DNA of 64,000 bases from Marinobacter iranensis (GCF_029207565.1 NZ_JANCMW010000002.1:372001-436000), one strand, 5' to 3'; shown: positions 18,583 to 28,022, counted from the stretch's first letter. The notes: a model not told the origin generated them from the sequence alone. Made by a program: numbers and translations.

Positions 18583-18653
18583 TAATAATAAATTTTTGTC
18601 CACCGGATGGACGAGCAATAACACATCGTGAAGATGGAAGAGAGGACTTCTCA

Positions 18654-19733
18654 ATGAACACTACCCGGCGCTCCGCTATCGTTTCCCTCGCGGCCGTTGC
18701 AATCTTGCTTGTCAGTGGCTGTAAATCCAGTGAGCCGGCTCCGGACAGGGGCATTGCCCCGGTGACGGTGCGTGCTGCCGAGGTGACCGGCGGCCAGACG
18801 GAAGGTGTATCACTGCGTTTCTCCGGTATTGTGCGGGCGGCCCAGCGAGCGACGCTGACATTCCAGGTAAGCGGTACTCTGCGTGAACGGGCGGTGGAGT
18901 TGGGGCAGGCCGTGAAAGCCGGCGACCTGCTGGGGCGGGTTTACAACCCGGCCCTGGAGCCGGCCCGGGATTCCGCCGCCGCGCGGCTGGAAGAACTCAA
19001 AACCCAGTATGACCAGGCCAGACGGGAATGGGAGCGTTCCCGCCAGTTGCACGAACGCGGTGTGGTGTCGGAGCAGGGGCTGGAACAACTGGCCTCCCGG
19101 CGCGATAGCCTGAAGGCCAGTGTGGCAACGGCGGAAGCGTCGCTGGCAGAGGCGACGCGATTGTTGCGGGAGAGTGAACTGAGGGCACCGTTCGATGGCC
19201 GGGTGGAAGCCCTGCTGGTGGAGCGGGATGAGTTTGTGGCGTCGGGGCAACCGGTGATGCGACTGTCTTCACCGGAAGGCCGTGAGGTGGAGGTGCGAGT
19301 ACCCGCCTACATGCTCAACCATGTGGCGCTGTCGCAACTGCTGCCCGTATGGTCGGTGCAGGACCGCAACCGTGCGCCGGTAACCGGCTCTATTGTGGAG
19401 ATTGCCCAGTCCGGTGGTGTTCGCGGAGAGCTTCATCCGGTGCTGGTGAGCCTGCCGGCGGACACGCTGGAGCCGGGCGAGCCGGTGGAGGTGGGCATTA
19501 CACCCCGCGAAACCGTTGCCACTACTGTGCCGCTGCTGGCGGTGATGAAATCCAACGGTGGCGCCAGTGTGTTTCGTATTGCGGATGGCATTGCCCACCG
19601 GGTGCCAGTAACGGTTCAGCGGATTATCGGCGAGCGTGTGGTGGTGGACGCAACCGACCTTACCGCCGGTGACCAGGTGGTGTTCGCAGGCATGACCCGT
19701 ATTTCCGACGGTGATGCCGTGGAGGTGCACTAA
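18654..19733 (+). CDS. RND efflux periplasmic adaptor lipoprotein (membrane fusion protein)
   Basis: A 359-residue HlyD/AcrA-type adaptor joining an RND pump to an outer-membrane channel. I start at ATG 18654 (preceded by GAGAGGA) because it gives a lipoprotein signal: T-R-R-S-A-I-V-S, a hydrophobic core and the lipobox L-V-S-G-C with lipidated Cys near residue 23. Then come a barrel-sandwich half (about 45-95), an alpha-helical hairpin with coiled-coil character (about 100-160, R-L-E-E-L-K-T-Q-Y-D-Q-A-R-R-E-W), the second sandwich half (L-R-A-P-F-D-G-R-V) and a beta-barrel domain. Its stop overlaps the ATG of the pump gene by one base. No outer-membrane factor gene is adjacent. Confidence 0.9.
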   Translation: MNTTRRSAIVSLAAVAILLVSGCKSSEPAPDRGIAPVTVRAAEVTGGQTEGVSLRFSGIVRAAQRATLTFQVSGTLRERAVELGQAVKAGDLLGRVYNPALEPARDSAAARLEELKTQYDQARREWERSRQLHERGVVSEQGLEQLASRRDSLKASVATAEASLAEATRLLRESELRAPFDGRVEALLVERDEFVASGQPVMRLSSPEGREVEVRVPAYMLNHVALSQLLPVWSVQDRNRAPVTGSIVEIAQSGGVRGELHPVLVSLPADTLEPGEPVEVGITPRETVATTVPLLAVMKSNGGASVFRIADGIAHRVPVTVQRIIGERVVVDATDLTAGDQVVFAGMTRISDGDAVEVH

Positions 19734-22700
19734 TGTCAGTGCGCCTGCTTAATTTCCAGCGCTTGCTGGGCATGGTGGTCACCATGCTGTGCCTTTTGGG
19801 TATTGCTGCCTACAGCACCATGCCCCGCCAGGAAGACCCATCCTTTCCCTACCGTGCCGGCCTGATCACCATCAACTACCCTGGCGCCAGTGCCGAAGCG
19901 GTTGAACGGCTGGTGCTGCAGCCATTGTCGGATGAGCTTCGCCAGGTGGAGGAAGTGGATTTCACCAAGGCCACTGCTCGCACGGGGGTAGCGGTGTTCA
20001 ACGTGCGCCTGAACGATACCATCTACGATACCGACTCGGCCTGGGACCGGGTGCGCCAGGCGATGGACCGGGCGCGGCTGGATTTCCCGGATGATGTCGG
20101 CCAGATGGTGCTTGATGACCGCCTGATCGATATTCCCGCCATCATACTGGCCGTTGGTGGTTCCGGTTCGGTAACGGAACTGAGTGACGTTGCCGAGCGG
20201 TTAAAACAGAACCTGGCGGATATTCCCGGTGTATCCCGCATTGAGCTGGACGGCGACGCCGACGAACAGATCACCCTGGCACTGGACGATGCCGCCATGT
20301 ATCGGTTGGGCATTTCACCCGCACGGGTGTTGGACACCCTTTCACGCCGCAACCAGACCATACCCGGGGGGTTTGTGGTCTCGGACGGCCGCCGCCTGTC
20401 GGTGTTGCCCAACAGTGAGTTCACCAGCGTGGATGCCATTCGTGCCACGCCGATTGAGTTGCCGGACGGTTCACAGGTGCCCCTGGCCGCAGCAGCGGAG
20501 GTGTGGCGTGGCCCCGCCGAGCCCCGGCAGCCGGAAGCCTGGTACGACGGTGAACGGGTAGTCCTGGTGTCGATGATCATGGAAGAGGGCAGTACCGATG
20601 CCATCCGTTTCGGCGAACGTGTGCGGGAGCGGTTGTCGCTGATCCGTGACGAATTCGCGCCTTACGAGATCCGCGAGATGTTCTTCCAGCCCGACAAAGT
20701 GGAAGAGCGCCTGGATAACCTGGCCTGGAGCCTGGTGATGTCGGTCATCATCATTGTGGCGGTGGTGTTCACCGGCATGGGTATCCGCATGGGCATCCTG
20801 GTGGCGTCGATCCTGCCCATGGTGGCGCTGATCAGTATCGGCCTCTACGACCTGGGTGGCGGAGTGCTGCACCAGATTGCGGTGATCGGCATGGTGATCT
20901 CCCTGGGCATCCTGATTGATAACGCCATCGTGATTGTGGAGAGCATCCAGGGGTACCTGGACGACGGCATGCGCCGGCTGGACGCCCTGAAGCGGTCAGT
21001 ACGGGAACTTGCAGGCCCGCTGGGAGCCTCCACGGGCACCACCATAGCGGCATTCATGCCGTTGCTGCTGTCCAAGGGTGGAACGGCGGATTTTACCCGC
21101 GGTGTGCCGGTGATGATCATGCTTACCCTGTCGGTCAGCTACTTGCTGGCGGTTTCCGCCGTGCCCCTGCTGGCGGCCCGCTTCCTGAAGCCCCGCAAGG
21201 CGGATGCGCGGGAGGACCGGTTGATCGGCCTGTCCCGCTACCTGGGCAGTCTGGTAGCCAGGCGACCCGGTACATTGATTCTTGCCGGTACGGCACTGGT
21301 GGTGTTCAGCCTGTCGCTGACGCCCTTCATGAAACAGCAGTTTTTTCCCAATGCGGATCGCCCGCAAGTGGTGGTTGAGCTATATATGCCGGAGGGCACT
21401 GACCAGGAACGCACATCCAGCGTGGCAGCGGATCTTGAACGGGCCATTCGTACTCGTCCGGAGGCGTTGCTGGTACACCGGTTCACCGGCTTTACCGGCC
21501 CCAGCTTCTATTACAACCTGCAGCGGGAGCCCCAGGCCCCGAATCGTGGGCGGATTGTGGTGTCGACACCCACCCTGGAAGACACCACCGGCCTGGTGCA
21601 GTGGATACGGGATTATGCCGGGCAGGAAATGCCCGAACTGCAGGTAACCGTGGGTATCCTCGGCCAGGGGCCACCACGGGCAGCGCCGGTGGAAGTACGG
21701 GTGTATCACGCTAACGACGAAACCCGTGCCCAGGCAACGGAACAGCTGTTTGCAGCGCTACGCCGGGTTGAAGGCACTGTGGATGTCCGCCACGACCTGG
21801 ATATCGGCGTGCCCAGCATCGCCATCAATGTGGACGATGCCAGCGCCGCCCGTTATGGCCTGGACCGCGCCGATGTTGCCCAAAGCCTGTATGGCCAGAG
21901 CTTCGGTGTGGTGGCGGAGCAGTATCGCCAGGAGGAAGACCCGATTCCTCTGGTGCTGCGTTCCCGCGAAGGCACCAGCCTGTCATTGCCACGGCTGTTG
22001 TCGGTGAACATCTACAATGATCAGGGCGACGCGGTGCCACTGTCTGCCATCGCTTCGGTGGAAACCTCGTGGCAATCGGCCGCCCGGTACCAGCGCAATG
22101 GCACCCGGATGAATACCGTCTGGTCCAACCTGCATACCGGTTACAGTTTCAGCCAGGTCCTGGAAGGGCTGGACGCGGCTCTTGCAAGCAACCCGTTGCC
22201 ACCGGGAACAAGGCTGGAAATGGGCGGTGATGCCGAGGGCTCCGGTGATGCCAATAATGCGTTGCTGACCACGGCGCCCATCGGTGTGCTGCTGTTGCTG
22301 TTCTTCCTGTTGATACAGTTCAATTCTTTCCGCCGCGTGGGGATTATCCTGCTGACGGTGCCGCTGGCAACGGTGGGTATCTTCCCGGGGCTGGTGTTCT
22401 CCGGCTCGCCGTTCGGTTTTCAGTCGCTGTTGGGTGTGGTCGCGCTGGTGGGCATCGTGGTGAACAACGCCATCGTACTGCTGGATGTGATGGACCGGCA
22501 GCTGGAAAAAGGGGATGACATTCGTGATGCCGTTCGCAAGGCGGTGGAGCAGCGCACCCGGCCCATCCTGCTGACAACGGCCACCACCGTTGCCGGGCTA
22601 CTGCCACTGGCGTTCTCCAGCTCCACCCTGTGGCCACCCATGGCCTGGGCCATCATTTCCGGGTTGCTGGCCTCCACCGTACTGACATTGCTGGTGGTGC

Positions 22701-22762
22701 CCTCGGTCTGTACCCGGGTGATCAGTTGCAAGGTGGCGGAGCCGGAGAACGCACCGGCCTAG
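19733..22762 (+). CDS. RND-family efflux transporter, inner-membrane pump subunit
   Basis: A 1009-residue AcrB-superfamily proton-driven pump with the usual layout: TM1 near residues 10-28, a periplasmic loop to about 330, TM2-6, TM7 near 515, a second loop, and TM8-12 ending about 995. P-G-A-S-A-E-A-V-E at 50-58 is the conserved porter start. In TM4 the sequence is L-I-D396-N397-A-I-V-I-V-E, so the second Asp of AcrB's D407-D408 pair is Asn. In TM10 it is V-V-N-N-A-I-V-L-L-D, with no lysine where AcrB has K940. Proton coupling must therefore use a different residue set, as in other divergent RND branches. Substrate unknown. Converges on astE with a 12-nt gap. Confidence 0.92.
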   Translation: MSVRLLNFQRLLGMVVTMLCLLGIAAYSTMPRQEDPSFPYRAGLITINYPGASAEAVERLVLQPLSDELRQVEEVDFTKATARTGVAVFNVRLNDTIYDTDSAWDRVRQAMDRARLDFPDDVGQMVLDDRLIDIPAIILAVGGSGSVTELSDVAERLKQNLADIPGVSRIELDGDADEQITLALDDAAMYRLGISPARVLDTLSRRNQTIPGGFVVSDGRRLSVLPNSEFTSVDAIRATPIELPDGSQVPLAAAAEVWRGPAEPRQPEAWYDGERVVLVSMIMEEGSTDAIRFGERVRERLSLIRDEFAPYEIREMFFQPDKVEERLDNLAWSLVMSVIIIVAVVFTGMGIRMGILVASILPMVALISIGLYDLGGGVLHQIAVIGMVISLGILIDNAIVIVESIQGYLDDGMRRLDALKRSVRELAGPLGASTGTTIAAFMPLLLSKGGTADFTRGVPVMIMLTLSVSYLLAVSAVPLLAARFLKPRKADAREDRLIGLSRYLGSLVARRPGTLILAGTALVVFSLSLTPFMKQQFFPNADRPQVVVELYMPEGTDQERTSSVAADLERAIRTRPEALLVHRFTGFTGPSFYYNLQREPQAPNRGRIVVSTPTLEDTTGLVQWIRDYAGQEMPELQVTVGILGQGPPRAAPVEVRVYHANDETRAQATEQLFAALRRVEGTVDVRHDLDIGVPSIAINVDDASAARYGLDRADVAQSLYGQSFGVVAEQYRQEEDPIPLVLRSREGTSLSLPRLLSVNIYNDQGDAVPLSAIASVETSWQSAARYQRNGTRMNTVWSNLHTGYSFSQVLEGLDAALASNPLPPGTRLEMGGDAEGSGDANNALLTTAPIGVLLLLFFLLIQFNSFRRVGIILLTVPLATVGIFPGLVFSGSPFGFQSLLGVVALVGIVVNNAIVLLDVMDRQLEKGDDIRDAVRKAVEQRTRPILLTTATTVAGLLPLAFSSSTLWPPMAWAIISGLLASTVLTLLVVPSVCTRVISCKVAEPENAPA

Positions 22763-22774
22763 TATTCCGTCTGG

Positions 22775-23809
22775 TTAGCTCCGGGGCCTGATCATCAGGC
22801 CCACACGCTGGCCCACGGGCACGTCGCGGTTCGGGAAGACAATGCCTTCGGGCGTGTCGCCCACCTTGTAGCAGGTGGTGTCGTCTTCCCAGATCACCGT
22901 GCCGGGGTCGTACATGGTGAAGTTGGCAACACCGTCGGGCACGTGAAAGCGAAAGCTGTCGCCGGTGTTCAGAATCTCGTGCACCACTTCAAACACCGTG
23001 ATCTGCCCTGAGGCCCTATCAGGCTTTGGTGGGGGCTCGCCTTGCAGGCGCCGGCGCAATGCGTTGGCAATGCCGGTGAACCGGCTGAGGTCGTTCTGCC
23101 CGAATGGCCGCACCTTGCCCAGTTCCACGGTAAAGCTCTCCGCCCCCAGTTCGGACGAGGAAAAGGAGGCGAAGGTGGTGCCTTCGCGGTGCTGCAACAG
23201 CAGCGTTTCCACGTCTGCTTCCAACAGGAAATCAACCTGCTCGTCGGGAATGTCCCTGCCCTCCACAAACGGGTAGAGTGCGAACTTCTCCCGCAGGGAA
23301 GGGCGAATGGCTGTGTGCAGGTCGTAGTGGCACAGATTGGTGGAATGTTTTGCAGCGAAGGCCTTGCAGGCGTTCTCCAGAAGCCGGGCACGATCCGCCT
23401 CGGGAAGGCCCCGATATTCCGGCTTGCGGTGAGCTCCCCCGAACAGCCGGTTGAGGTTTGCATCAAGAAACCGCTTGCCGGCATCCATTGCTGGCGGATT
23501 ACCGAGGATGAACAGGGCCGGACAGGCCAACTGCCACTTCCCGTGCAGCAACTCGTTCAGCAGGTTGTTAAGAACCTCAATGGGCGCCGTTTCATTACCG
23601 TGTACGCCGGCGGAAACGATCAGTGATTCGTTATTGGGGTTGGGACGATCCGCCGGCGGTTCCAGGTAGAGCAATCCGGAATCCTGCAGCTGCAGCCCTG
23701 CGCCATCATCCAGCACAACAATTTTTTCGGACGAGACGTGCTCTGCCCGTGCAAGCGTGTGGGAGAGCCAGTCCAGGTCAGGGCCGAACAACTGTGCTTG
23801 TAGGTTCAT
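22775..23809 (-). CDS. astE: succinylglutamate desuccinylase
   Basis: Zinc hydrolase of the AstE/aspartoacylase family (344 residues) that splits N-succinylglutamate to succinate and glutamate, the last AST step. The metal motif is G-V-H-G-N-E-T-A-P with a later H in Y-D-L-H-T-A-I-R; N-R-L-F-G-G and F-T-V-E-L-G-K-V-R-P-F-G-Q-N-D-L match E. coli AstE closely, which argues against a mere AotO-like relative. I use ATG 23809 rather than an upstream TTG. It is the last gene of the basic amino acid transporter operon, 36 nt after the second permease, which links uptake to catabolism. A 19-bp palindrome at 22784-22802 lies inside its last codons. Confidence 0.93.
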   Translation of the reverse strand: MNLQAQLFGPDLDWLSHTLARAEHVSSEKIVVLDDGAGLQLQDSGLLYLEPPADRPNPNNESLIVSAGVHGNETAPIEVLNNLLNELLHGKWQLACPALFILGNPPAMDAGKRFLDANLNRLFGGAHRKPEYRGLPEADRARLLENACKAFAAKHSTNLCHYDLHTAIRPSLREKFALYPFVEGRDIPDEQVDFLLEADVETLLLQHREGTTFASFSSSELGAESFTVELGKVRPFGQNDLSRFTGIANALRRRLQGEPPPKPDRASGQITVFEVVHEILNTGDSFRFHVPDGVANFTMYDPGTVIWEDDTTCYKVGDTPEGIVFPNRDVPVGQRVGLMIRPRS

Positions 23810-23845
23810 GCAACTTCCCGCTATAACAGGCCACAAACTGGAATG

Positions 23846-24568
23846 TCAGCCACTGACGGGCCGCTGATGCTGCAACAGGTAGTTTTCCAGTTTGCGGAAC
23901 GCAAATACCAGTATGAAGGTCAGGGCCATGTACACCAATGCCACAAAGATAAAGGCATCAAACGGCGCGTAGAACCGGGAATAAATATTCCGCGCCGCGC
24001 CGGTCAGGTCCACCAGGGTTACCACGCTGGCAATGGCACTGGCGTGAAGCATGAAAATAACTTCATTGGAGTACGCCTGTACCCCCCGTCTGGCCGCGCT
24101 CGGCAGGATAATCCGGCGCATCCGCAGGGCCCAGCTCATGCCATAGGCCTTTGCCGCCTCAATCTCGCCGCTGGGCGTGGCCACAATGGCGCCACGGATG
24201 ATCTCCGTGGTGTAGGCAGCCGTGTTCAGGGTGAATGCCAGCAGGGCAGGGTAGAAGGCCCCACGGAAGATCTCCCACCAGAATGTCTGCTGGATGCCCT
24301 CAATCTGGGCCAGTCCGTAGTAAATAATGTACAGCTGGATCAGTAGCGGCGTGCCCCGGAAAAGGTAGGTGTAGAACCACACCGGGCCATTGATCAGCGG
24401 GTTTTTCGAGGTGCGCATGATTGCCAGCGGAATGGCAATGACCAGGCCGAGTACCAGCGACAGGAAGACCAGCTGGACGGTGGTAACCAGCCCGCCCCAG
24501 TACTCCATGATGGTCGAGGCGGTAAAGATATCGTTGCGGTTGAGTAGTTCAGCGATAAAATCAGGCAT
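23846..24568 (-). CDS. aotM: basic amino acid ABC transporter permease (HisM/AotM type)
   Basis: A 240-residue polar amino acid permease with about five membrane segments. The ABC-interacting EAA motif is visible as E-I-E-A-A-K-A-Y-G-M-S, followed by R-R-I-I-L-P-S-A. R-G-T-P-L-L-I-Q-L-Y-I-I-Y-Y-G is the typical HisM/ArtM beginning of the second membrane segment. It pairs with the other permease, whose stop is 3 nt upstream, to form the channel. The assignment to arginine/ornithine or histidine comes from the operon containing astE; sequence alone supports only the polar amino acid class. The symbol is by analogy with the Pseudomonas aot operon. Confidence 0.88.
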   Translation of the reverse strand: MPDFIAELLNRNDIFTASTIMEYWGGLVTTVQLVFLSLVLGLVIAIPLAIMRTSKNPLINGPVWFYTYLFRGTPLLIQLYIIYYGLAQIEGIQQTFWWEIFRGAFYPALLAFTLNTAAYTTEIIRGAIVATPSGEIEAAKAYGMSWALRMRRIILPSAARRGVQAYSNEVIFMLHASAIASVVTLVDLTGAARNIYSRFYAPFDAFIFVALVYMALTFILVFAFRKLENYLLQHQRPVSG

Positions 24569-24571
24569 GGT

Positions 24572-25276
24572 TCAGCTCCCCTGTACCACGCCAACATTGG
24601 CGCGCTTGTTGAGCCACTTGATAAACAGCTCGGAACCGGCTGTGAGGCTGAGGTAGACAAACGCCACCGGAATAAAGAAATGGAACGGCATGCGTTCGGC
24701 TTTGGCCGCTTCCTCGGCCACGCGCACCATATCGGTAAGACCGATGATGGATACCAGCGCGGTGGTTTTCAGCAGTACCTGCCAGTTGTTGCCGATGCCG
24801 GGCAGGGCATGGCGCAGCATTTGCGGCAGTATGATTCTGTGGAAGGTGCGCCAGCGGCTGAAGCCATAGGCCCGGGCCGCTTCAATCTGGCCACTGTCAA
24901 CGGCCAGGAAGGCACCGCGGAAGGTTTCCGCCATGTAGGCGCCGAAGATCAGGCCAATGGTGATTACGCCGGAAATAAACGGGTCAAACTGGAAAAAGAA
25001 GTCCACACCGTAGGCGTTGTACAGATAATCAGACAGGTTGTTAACGGCCACCTGACCGCCGTAGTAAAACAGGAGCATCATCACCAGATCCGGTACGCCA
25101 CGGATCAGGGTGGTATAGGTGGTAGCAATCCCTATGGCTGCCCGGCTTTTGGATAGCTTGGCAGAGGCACCAATCAGCCCAAGCACCAACGCGAGGGCAA
25201 GGGAAAGGAAGGCCAGTTCAATGGTGACCACAGCCCCATCCAGCAGGGCCGGCCCGTAGCCTTTCAAGTCAATCAT
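24572..25276 (-). CDS. aotQ: basic amino acid ABC transporter permease (HisQ/AotQ type)
   Basis: A 234-residue permease homologous to the following gene. It has about five membrane segments, R-G-V-P-D-L-V-M-M-L-L-F-Y-Y-G near residue 70 (the HisQ signature) and the EAA loop Q-I-E-A-A-R-A-Y-G-F-S followed by H-R-I-I-L-P-Q-M. It starts M-I-D-L-K-G-Y-G-P, as HisQ proteins commonly do. Together with the neighbouring permease and two ATPase subunits it would form the importer. It lies 51 nt after the binding-protein gene. Confidence 0.88.
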   Translation of the reverse strand: MIDLKGYGPALLDGAVVTIELAFLSLALALVLGLIGASAKLSKSRAAIGIATTYTTLIRGVPDLVMMLLFYYGGQVAVNNLSDYLYNAYGVDFFFQFDPFISGVITIGLIFGAYMAETFRGAFLAVDSGQIEAARAYGFSRWRTFHRIILPQMLRHALPGIGNNWQVLLKTTALVSIIGLTDMVRVAEEAAKAERMPFHFFIPVAFVYLSLTAGSELFIKWLNKRANVGVVQGS

Positions 25277-25327
25277 GGGAACATCCGGTAAGCGGGAGCA
25301 GCCAAAACGGCTGCCCCCGGGCCAGTT

Positions 25328-26080
25328 TTACATCTTGACGTCGTATGCGAAGTACTTTTCCATGATGGTATCGTAGGTACCATTTTCCTTCAGGGTGGCG
25401 AGGGCATCGTTCACTTCCTCGGCCAGTTCCTTGTCACGCTTGCGCATGGCAACGCCTACACCCTGGCCAAGCTTGACCGGCTCACCCACTTCCTTGAAGC
25501 CTTCCTTGCTCAGGACGGTCTGTTCGCCCACTGGGTAGTCAACAAAGACTACGTCCAGGCGCTGGCCTTCCAGGTCAAGGACCATGTCGTCCGCGGTGGT
25601 GTAGCGCTTGATGGATACAACACCGCCCATTTCCTCGGTCACGAAGGTGTCCATGGTGGTGCCACGCTGTACGCCAACGGTCATACCTTCCATGGCTTCC
25701 ATGTCGGTCACGTCGGTGTTGAAGTCTTCAGGTGCGAACCAGCCACCCGGGGTGTTGTAATATGGCTCGGAGAAGAGGACTTGCTCCGCGCGCTCCGGGG
25801 TGATGGACATGGAAGACATGATCAGGTCGAACTTGCGTGCCAGCAGGCCCGGAATCATGCCGTCCCATGCCTGAATGACGAATTCGCAGTTGGCGTTCAT
25901 CTCTTCACACATGGCTTCGGCCAGTTCCACTTCAAAACCGGTCAGATCGCCGTTTTCATCCTTGTATTCGAACGGCTCGTAGGGCACGTCGAAGGCGATG
26001 CGAAGATTGCGTTCCTGGGCGTGGGCGACACCTGCCATCATGGCCAGGGCGACGCTTGCTGCAACAATCAGTTTTCTCAT
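25328..26080 (-). CDS. aotJ: periplasmic basic amino acid binding protein
   Basis: A 250-residue periplasmic binding protein of the lysine/arginine/ornithine/histidine class (SBP family 3). The Sec signal peptide covers about residues 1-21 (R-K-L-I-V-A-A-S, hydrophobic core, cleavage after A-H-A). The mature part begins L-R-I-A-F-D-V-P-Y-E-P-F-E-Y, then G-D-L-T-G-F-E-V-E-L-A-E-A-M-C, the family signature, with a cysteine pair (in C-E-E-M-N-A-N-C) as in ArgT/HisJ. Y-E-P-F-E-Y aligns with the ligand-stacking region. It delivers substrate to the two permeases downstream. It is 135 nt downstream of the ATPase gene, a gap long enough for its own promoter or processing site. Confidence 0.9.
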   Translation of the reverse strand: MRKLIVAASVALAMMAGVAHAQERNLRIAFDVPYEPFEYKDENGDLTGFEVELAEAMCEEMNANCEFVIQAWDGMIPGLLARKFDLIMSSMSITPERAEQVLFSEPYYNTPGGWFAPEDFNTDVTDMEAMEGMTVGVQRGTTMDTFVTEEMGGVVSIKRYTTADDMVLDLEGQRLDVVFVDYPVGEQTVLSKEGFKEVGEPVKLGQGVGVAMRKRDKELAEEVNDALATLKENGTYDTIMEKYFAYDVKM

Positions 26081-26215
26081 GAGTCACTTCTCCAGTAGTC
26101 AGCCTTGTGGGCTTTATTATCGGCAGTGGTCTGCCTTATTTTGCTGGTTTTGGTGTTTTCTTACGGAGCGGATCCGCCCCGGCAAGGAAACATGGTTTCA
26201 AGATAGCACTGCACA

Positions 26216-26986
26216 TCAGAAGTTGGGAGCCAGAAACTGCTTCATTCGTTCTGAGTCCGGATTGTCGAAGACCTTGTCCGGTGTGCCTTGCTCCTCGATC
26301 ACGCCCTGATGCAAGAACAGGACCTGGGACGATACATCCCGTGCAAAAGACATCTCGTGGGTGACCACGATCATGGTTCTGCCTTCTTCCGCAAGGTTCT
26401 GCATAACCCTCAAAACCTCGCCAACGAGCTCAGGGTCAAGCGCGGAGGTGGGTTCGTCAAACAGCATTACTTCCGGCTCCATGGCCAGGGCCCGGGCGAT
26501 GGCAGCCCGCTGTTGCTGGCCGCCTGACATCTGGGCCGGGTAGTAGTCCTTGCGTTCATAGATGCCGACCTTGTTCAGGTAGGCTTCGGCTCTTTCGATG
26601 GCTTCTTTCTTGGGGACTTTCAGGACGTGGACGGGGGCTTCGATGATGTTTTCAAGAACGGTCATATGGGACCAGAGATTGAAGCTCTGGAACACCATGG
26701 AAAGCCGGGCGCGAATCAGTTCCACCTGCTTGTTGTCGGCGGGAATTCGCTCACCCTTGCGGTTGGTTGTGAACCGAATCGGGTCGCCGTGCACGATAAT
26801 GTCGCCGGAAGTGGGTGTTTCCAGCATGTTGACGCAGCGCAGAAATGTACTCTTCCCGGAGCCGGAGCTGCCGATCAGGGATACAACGTCACCTTTTTTG
26901 GTTTCCAGTGAAATGCCCTTAAGGACTTCCAGTTGATCGAAGGTCTTGTGGATATCCTTGCAGATCAGAGGCGCTGAATCTGCCAT
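26216..26986 (-). CDS. aotP: basic amino acid ABC transporter ATP-binding protein (HisP/AotP type)
   Basis: A 256-residue ABC ATPase of the polar amino acid importer class. Walker A is G39-S-S-G-S-G-K-S-T, the signature is M-S-G-G-Q-Q-Q-R, Walker B is [13 protein letters not shown] and the switch histidine is in V-V-T-H-E-M. It keeps the HisP-type insertion [11 protein letters not shown] near residue 70. It is the first gene of the minus-strand operon aotP-aotJ-aotQ-aotM-astE, unlike the Pseudomonas order in which the ATPase is last. The upstream 150 bp, shared with the 3' end of the GntR gene, should hold the promoter. Confidence 0.92.
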   Translation of the reverse strand: MADSAPLICKDIHKTFDQLEVLKGISLETKKGDVVSLIGSSGSGKSTFLRCVNMLETPTSGDIIVHGDPIRFTTNRKGERIPADNKQVELIRARLSMVFQSFNLWSHMTVLENIIEAPVHVLKVPKKEAIERAEAYLNKVGIYERKDYYPAQMSGGQQQRAAIARALAMEPEVMLFDEPTSALDPELVGEVLRVMQNLAEEGRTMIVVTHEMSFARDVSSQVLFLHQGVIEEQGTPDKVFDNPDSERMKQFLAPNF

Positions 26987-27139
26987 AGGTGGCTCCTGAG
27001 GCTATGTAACAAAGGCGCAAGTTTTACGGACTGTGGTGGTGGAAATCAATACCCCGGGGGGAGGGTTTTATTGTCTTTCACCACAGATGCCGCCTGTTAA
27101 TTGTGGATTATTGAACGTTTGATGCAAGCTTTTTGCCGA

Positions 27140-27898
27140 TTACGCCCGTTGTGATGCCTTTTCCGGCGACGCCGACGCATTGAAGGAAACGCGAATGATG
27201 GCGGTTCCCTGTTGTTCGATGGTGCGCATGGCATCACTGACGAATCGCACATGGGCCATGGCGATGCGCTTTGCTGCCTCGGGTTTTCTTGCCATCACCG
27301 CCTGGTAGATCCTCTTGTGCTGTCGGGAGATCTTGTTGCGCATCTCCTCCCGTGGGTTCAGGTTCGCCACGGAGGCCTCCACGGTCAACAGCATCAGGTT
27401 CTTGAGGCCATTGAGTACGTGGACCAGCACCGGGTTGTGGGAGGCTTCCACGATGGCTTGATGGAAACTGTGGTCCGGGCGGGCGTTGGTCAGGGGGTCG
27501 GTCTGTTCCAGGGCGGAGTAAGCCTTGGTAATACGGTGGAGATCCAGCGTGGTGGCCCTTTGTGCCGCCAGATAGGCGGCCTGGCCCTCCAGTTGCTCGC
27601 GAACTTCCAGAAGGTCATACAGGGTGCGCGGATGGCCGGTGAACATCTGCAACAGCGGGCTGTCCTCGCCATCCTCCTCGCTGCCGGGCACGATTCGGGC
27701 CACGAACGAGCCCTTGCCGTGCCGGGTTTCAATCACGCCACGGCCCTGCAGTTCGTGCAGGGCTTCCCGGATGATGGCGCGGGACACGCCAAGCCTGGTG
27801 GCCAGTTGCCGTTCTGACGGCATTTTCTGTTCCGGCGCCAACCCGCCGTCGAGGATCAGTCGTTCAAGTCGATAGGAGATTTCCTGCGCGATCGCCAT
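27140..27898 (-). CDS. glcC: GntR/FCD-family regulator of the glycolate/hydroxyacid genes
   Basis: A 252-residue regulator of the FadR/FCD subfamily. The N-terminal winged helix (about 8-75) reads L-E-R-L-I-L-D-G-G-L then M-P-S-E-R-Q-L-A-T-R-L-G-V-S-R-A-I-I-R-E-A-L-H and R-H-G-K-G-S-F-V. The C-terminal FCD domain (about 95-225) has the metal/ligand histidines and D-L-L-E-V-R-E-Q-L-E-G. I start at ATG 27898; the open frame upstream runs through an operator and is unlikely coding. It diverges from the TRAP and glc genes, and two identical TGGTCTGACCA palindromes in the 249-bp gap make it their probable regulator and its own. The glcC symbol rests on context. Confidence 0.87.
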   Translation of the reverse strand: MAIAQEISYRLERLILDGGLAPEQKMPSERQLATRLGVSRAIIREALHELQGRGVIETRHGKGSFVARIVPGSEEDGEDSPLLQMFTGHPRTLYDLLEVREQLEGQAAYLAAQRATTLDLHRITKAYSALEQTDPLTNARPDHSFHQAIVEASHNPVLVHVLNGLKNLMLLTVEASVANLNPREEMRNKISRQHKRIYQAVMARKPEAAKRIAMAHVRFVSDAMRTIEQQGTAIIRVSFNASASPEKASQRA

Positions 27899-27918
27899 GG
27901 TTCTACCTGCAAGGATGC

Positions 27919-27933
27919 ACTGGTCTGACCAGT
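27919..27933. promoter_or_regulatory. GntR/FCD operator, site 1
   Basis: ACTGGTCTGACCAGT is a perfect palindrome of the TGGT-N3-ACCA type bound by FadR/GlcC/LldR/PdhR-like regulators. It lies 21 bp upstream of the regulator's own ATG, so binding should repress the regulator gene. Confidence 0.8.
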
Positions 27934-28022
27934 TGTTTTTATTGTGTTGCGAATTAAAGAATCCCTTTCGGGACCAGTAAATATGGCCCATTACAGCCTA
28001 TTCGTCTATCTGCGATTTACGA

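Noticed and set aside
22784..22802. 19-bp palindrome GGGCCTGATCATCAGGCCC near the convergent ends of the RND and astE genes
   Set aside because: It lies inside the last codons of astE and has no T-run on either strand, so I do not call it a terminator, though weak termination is possible.
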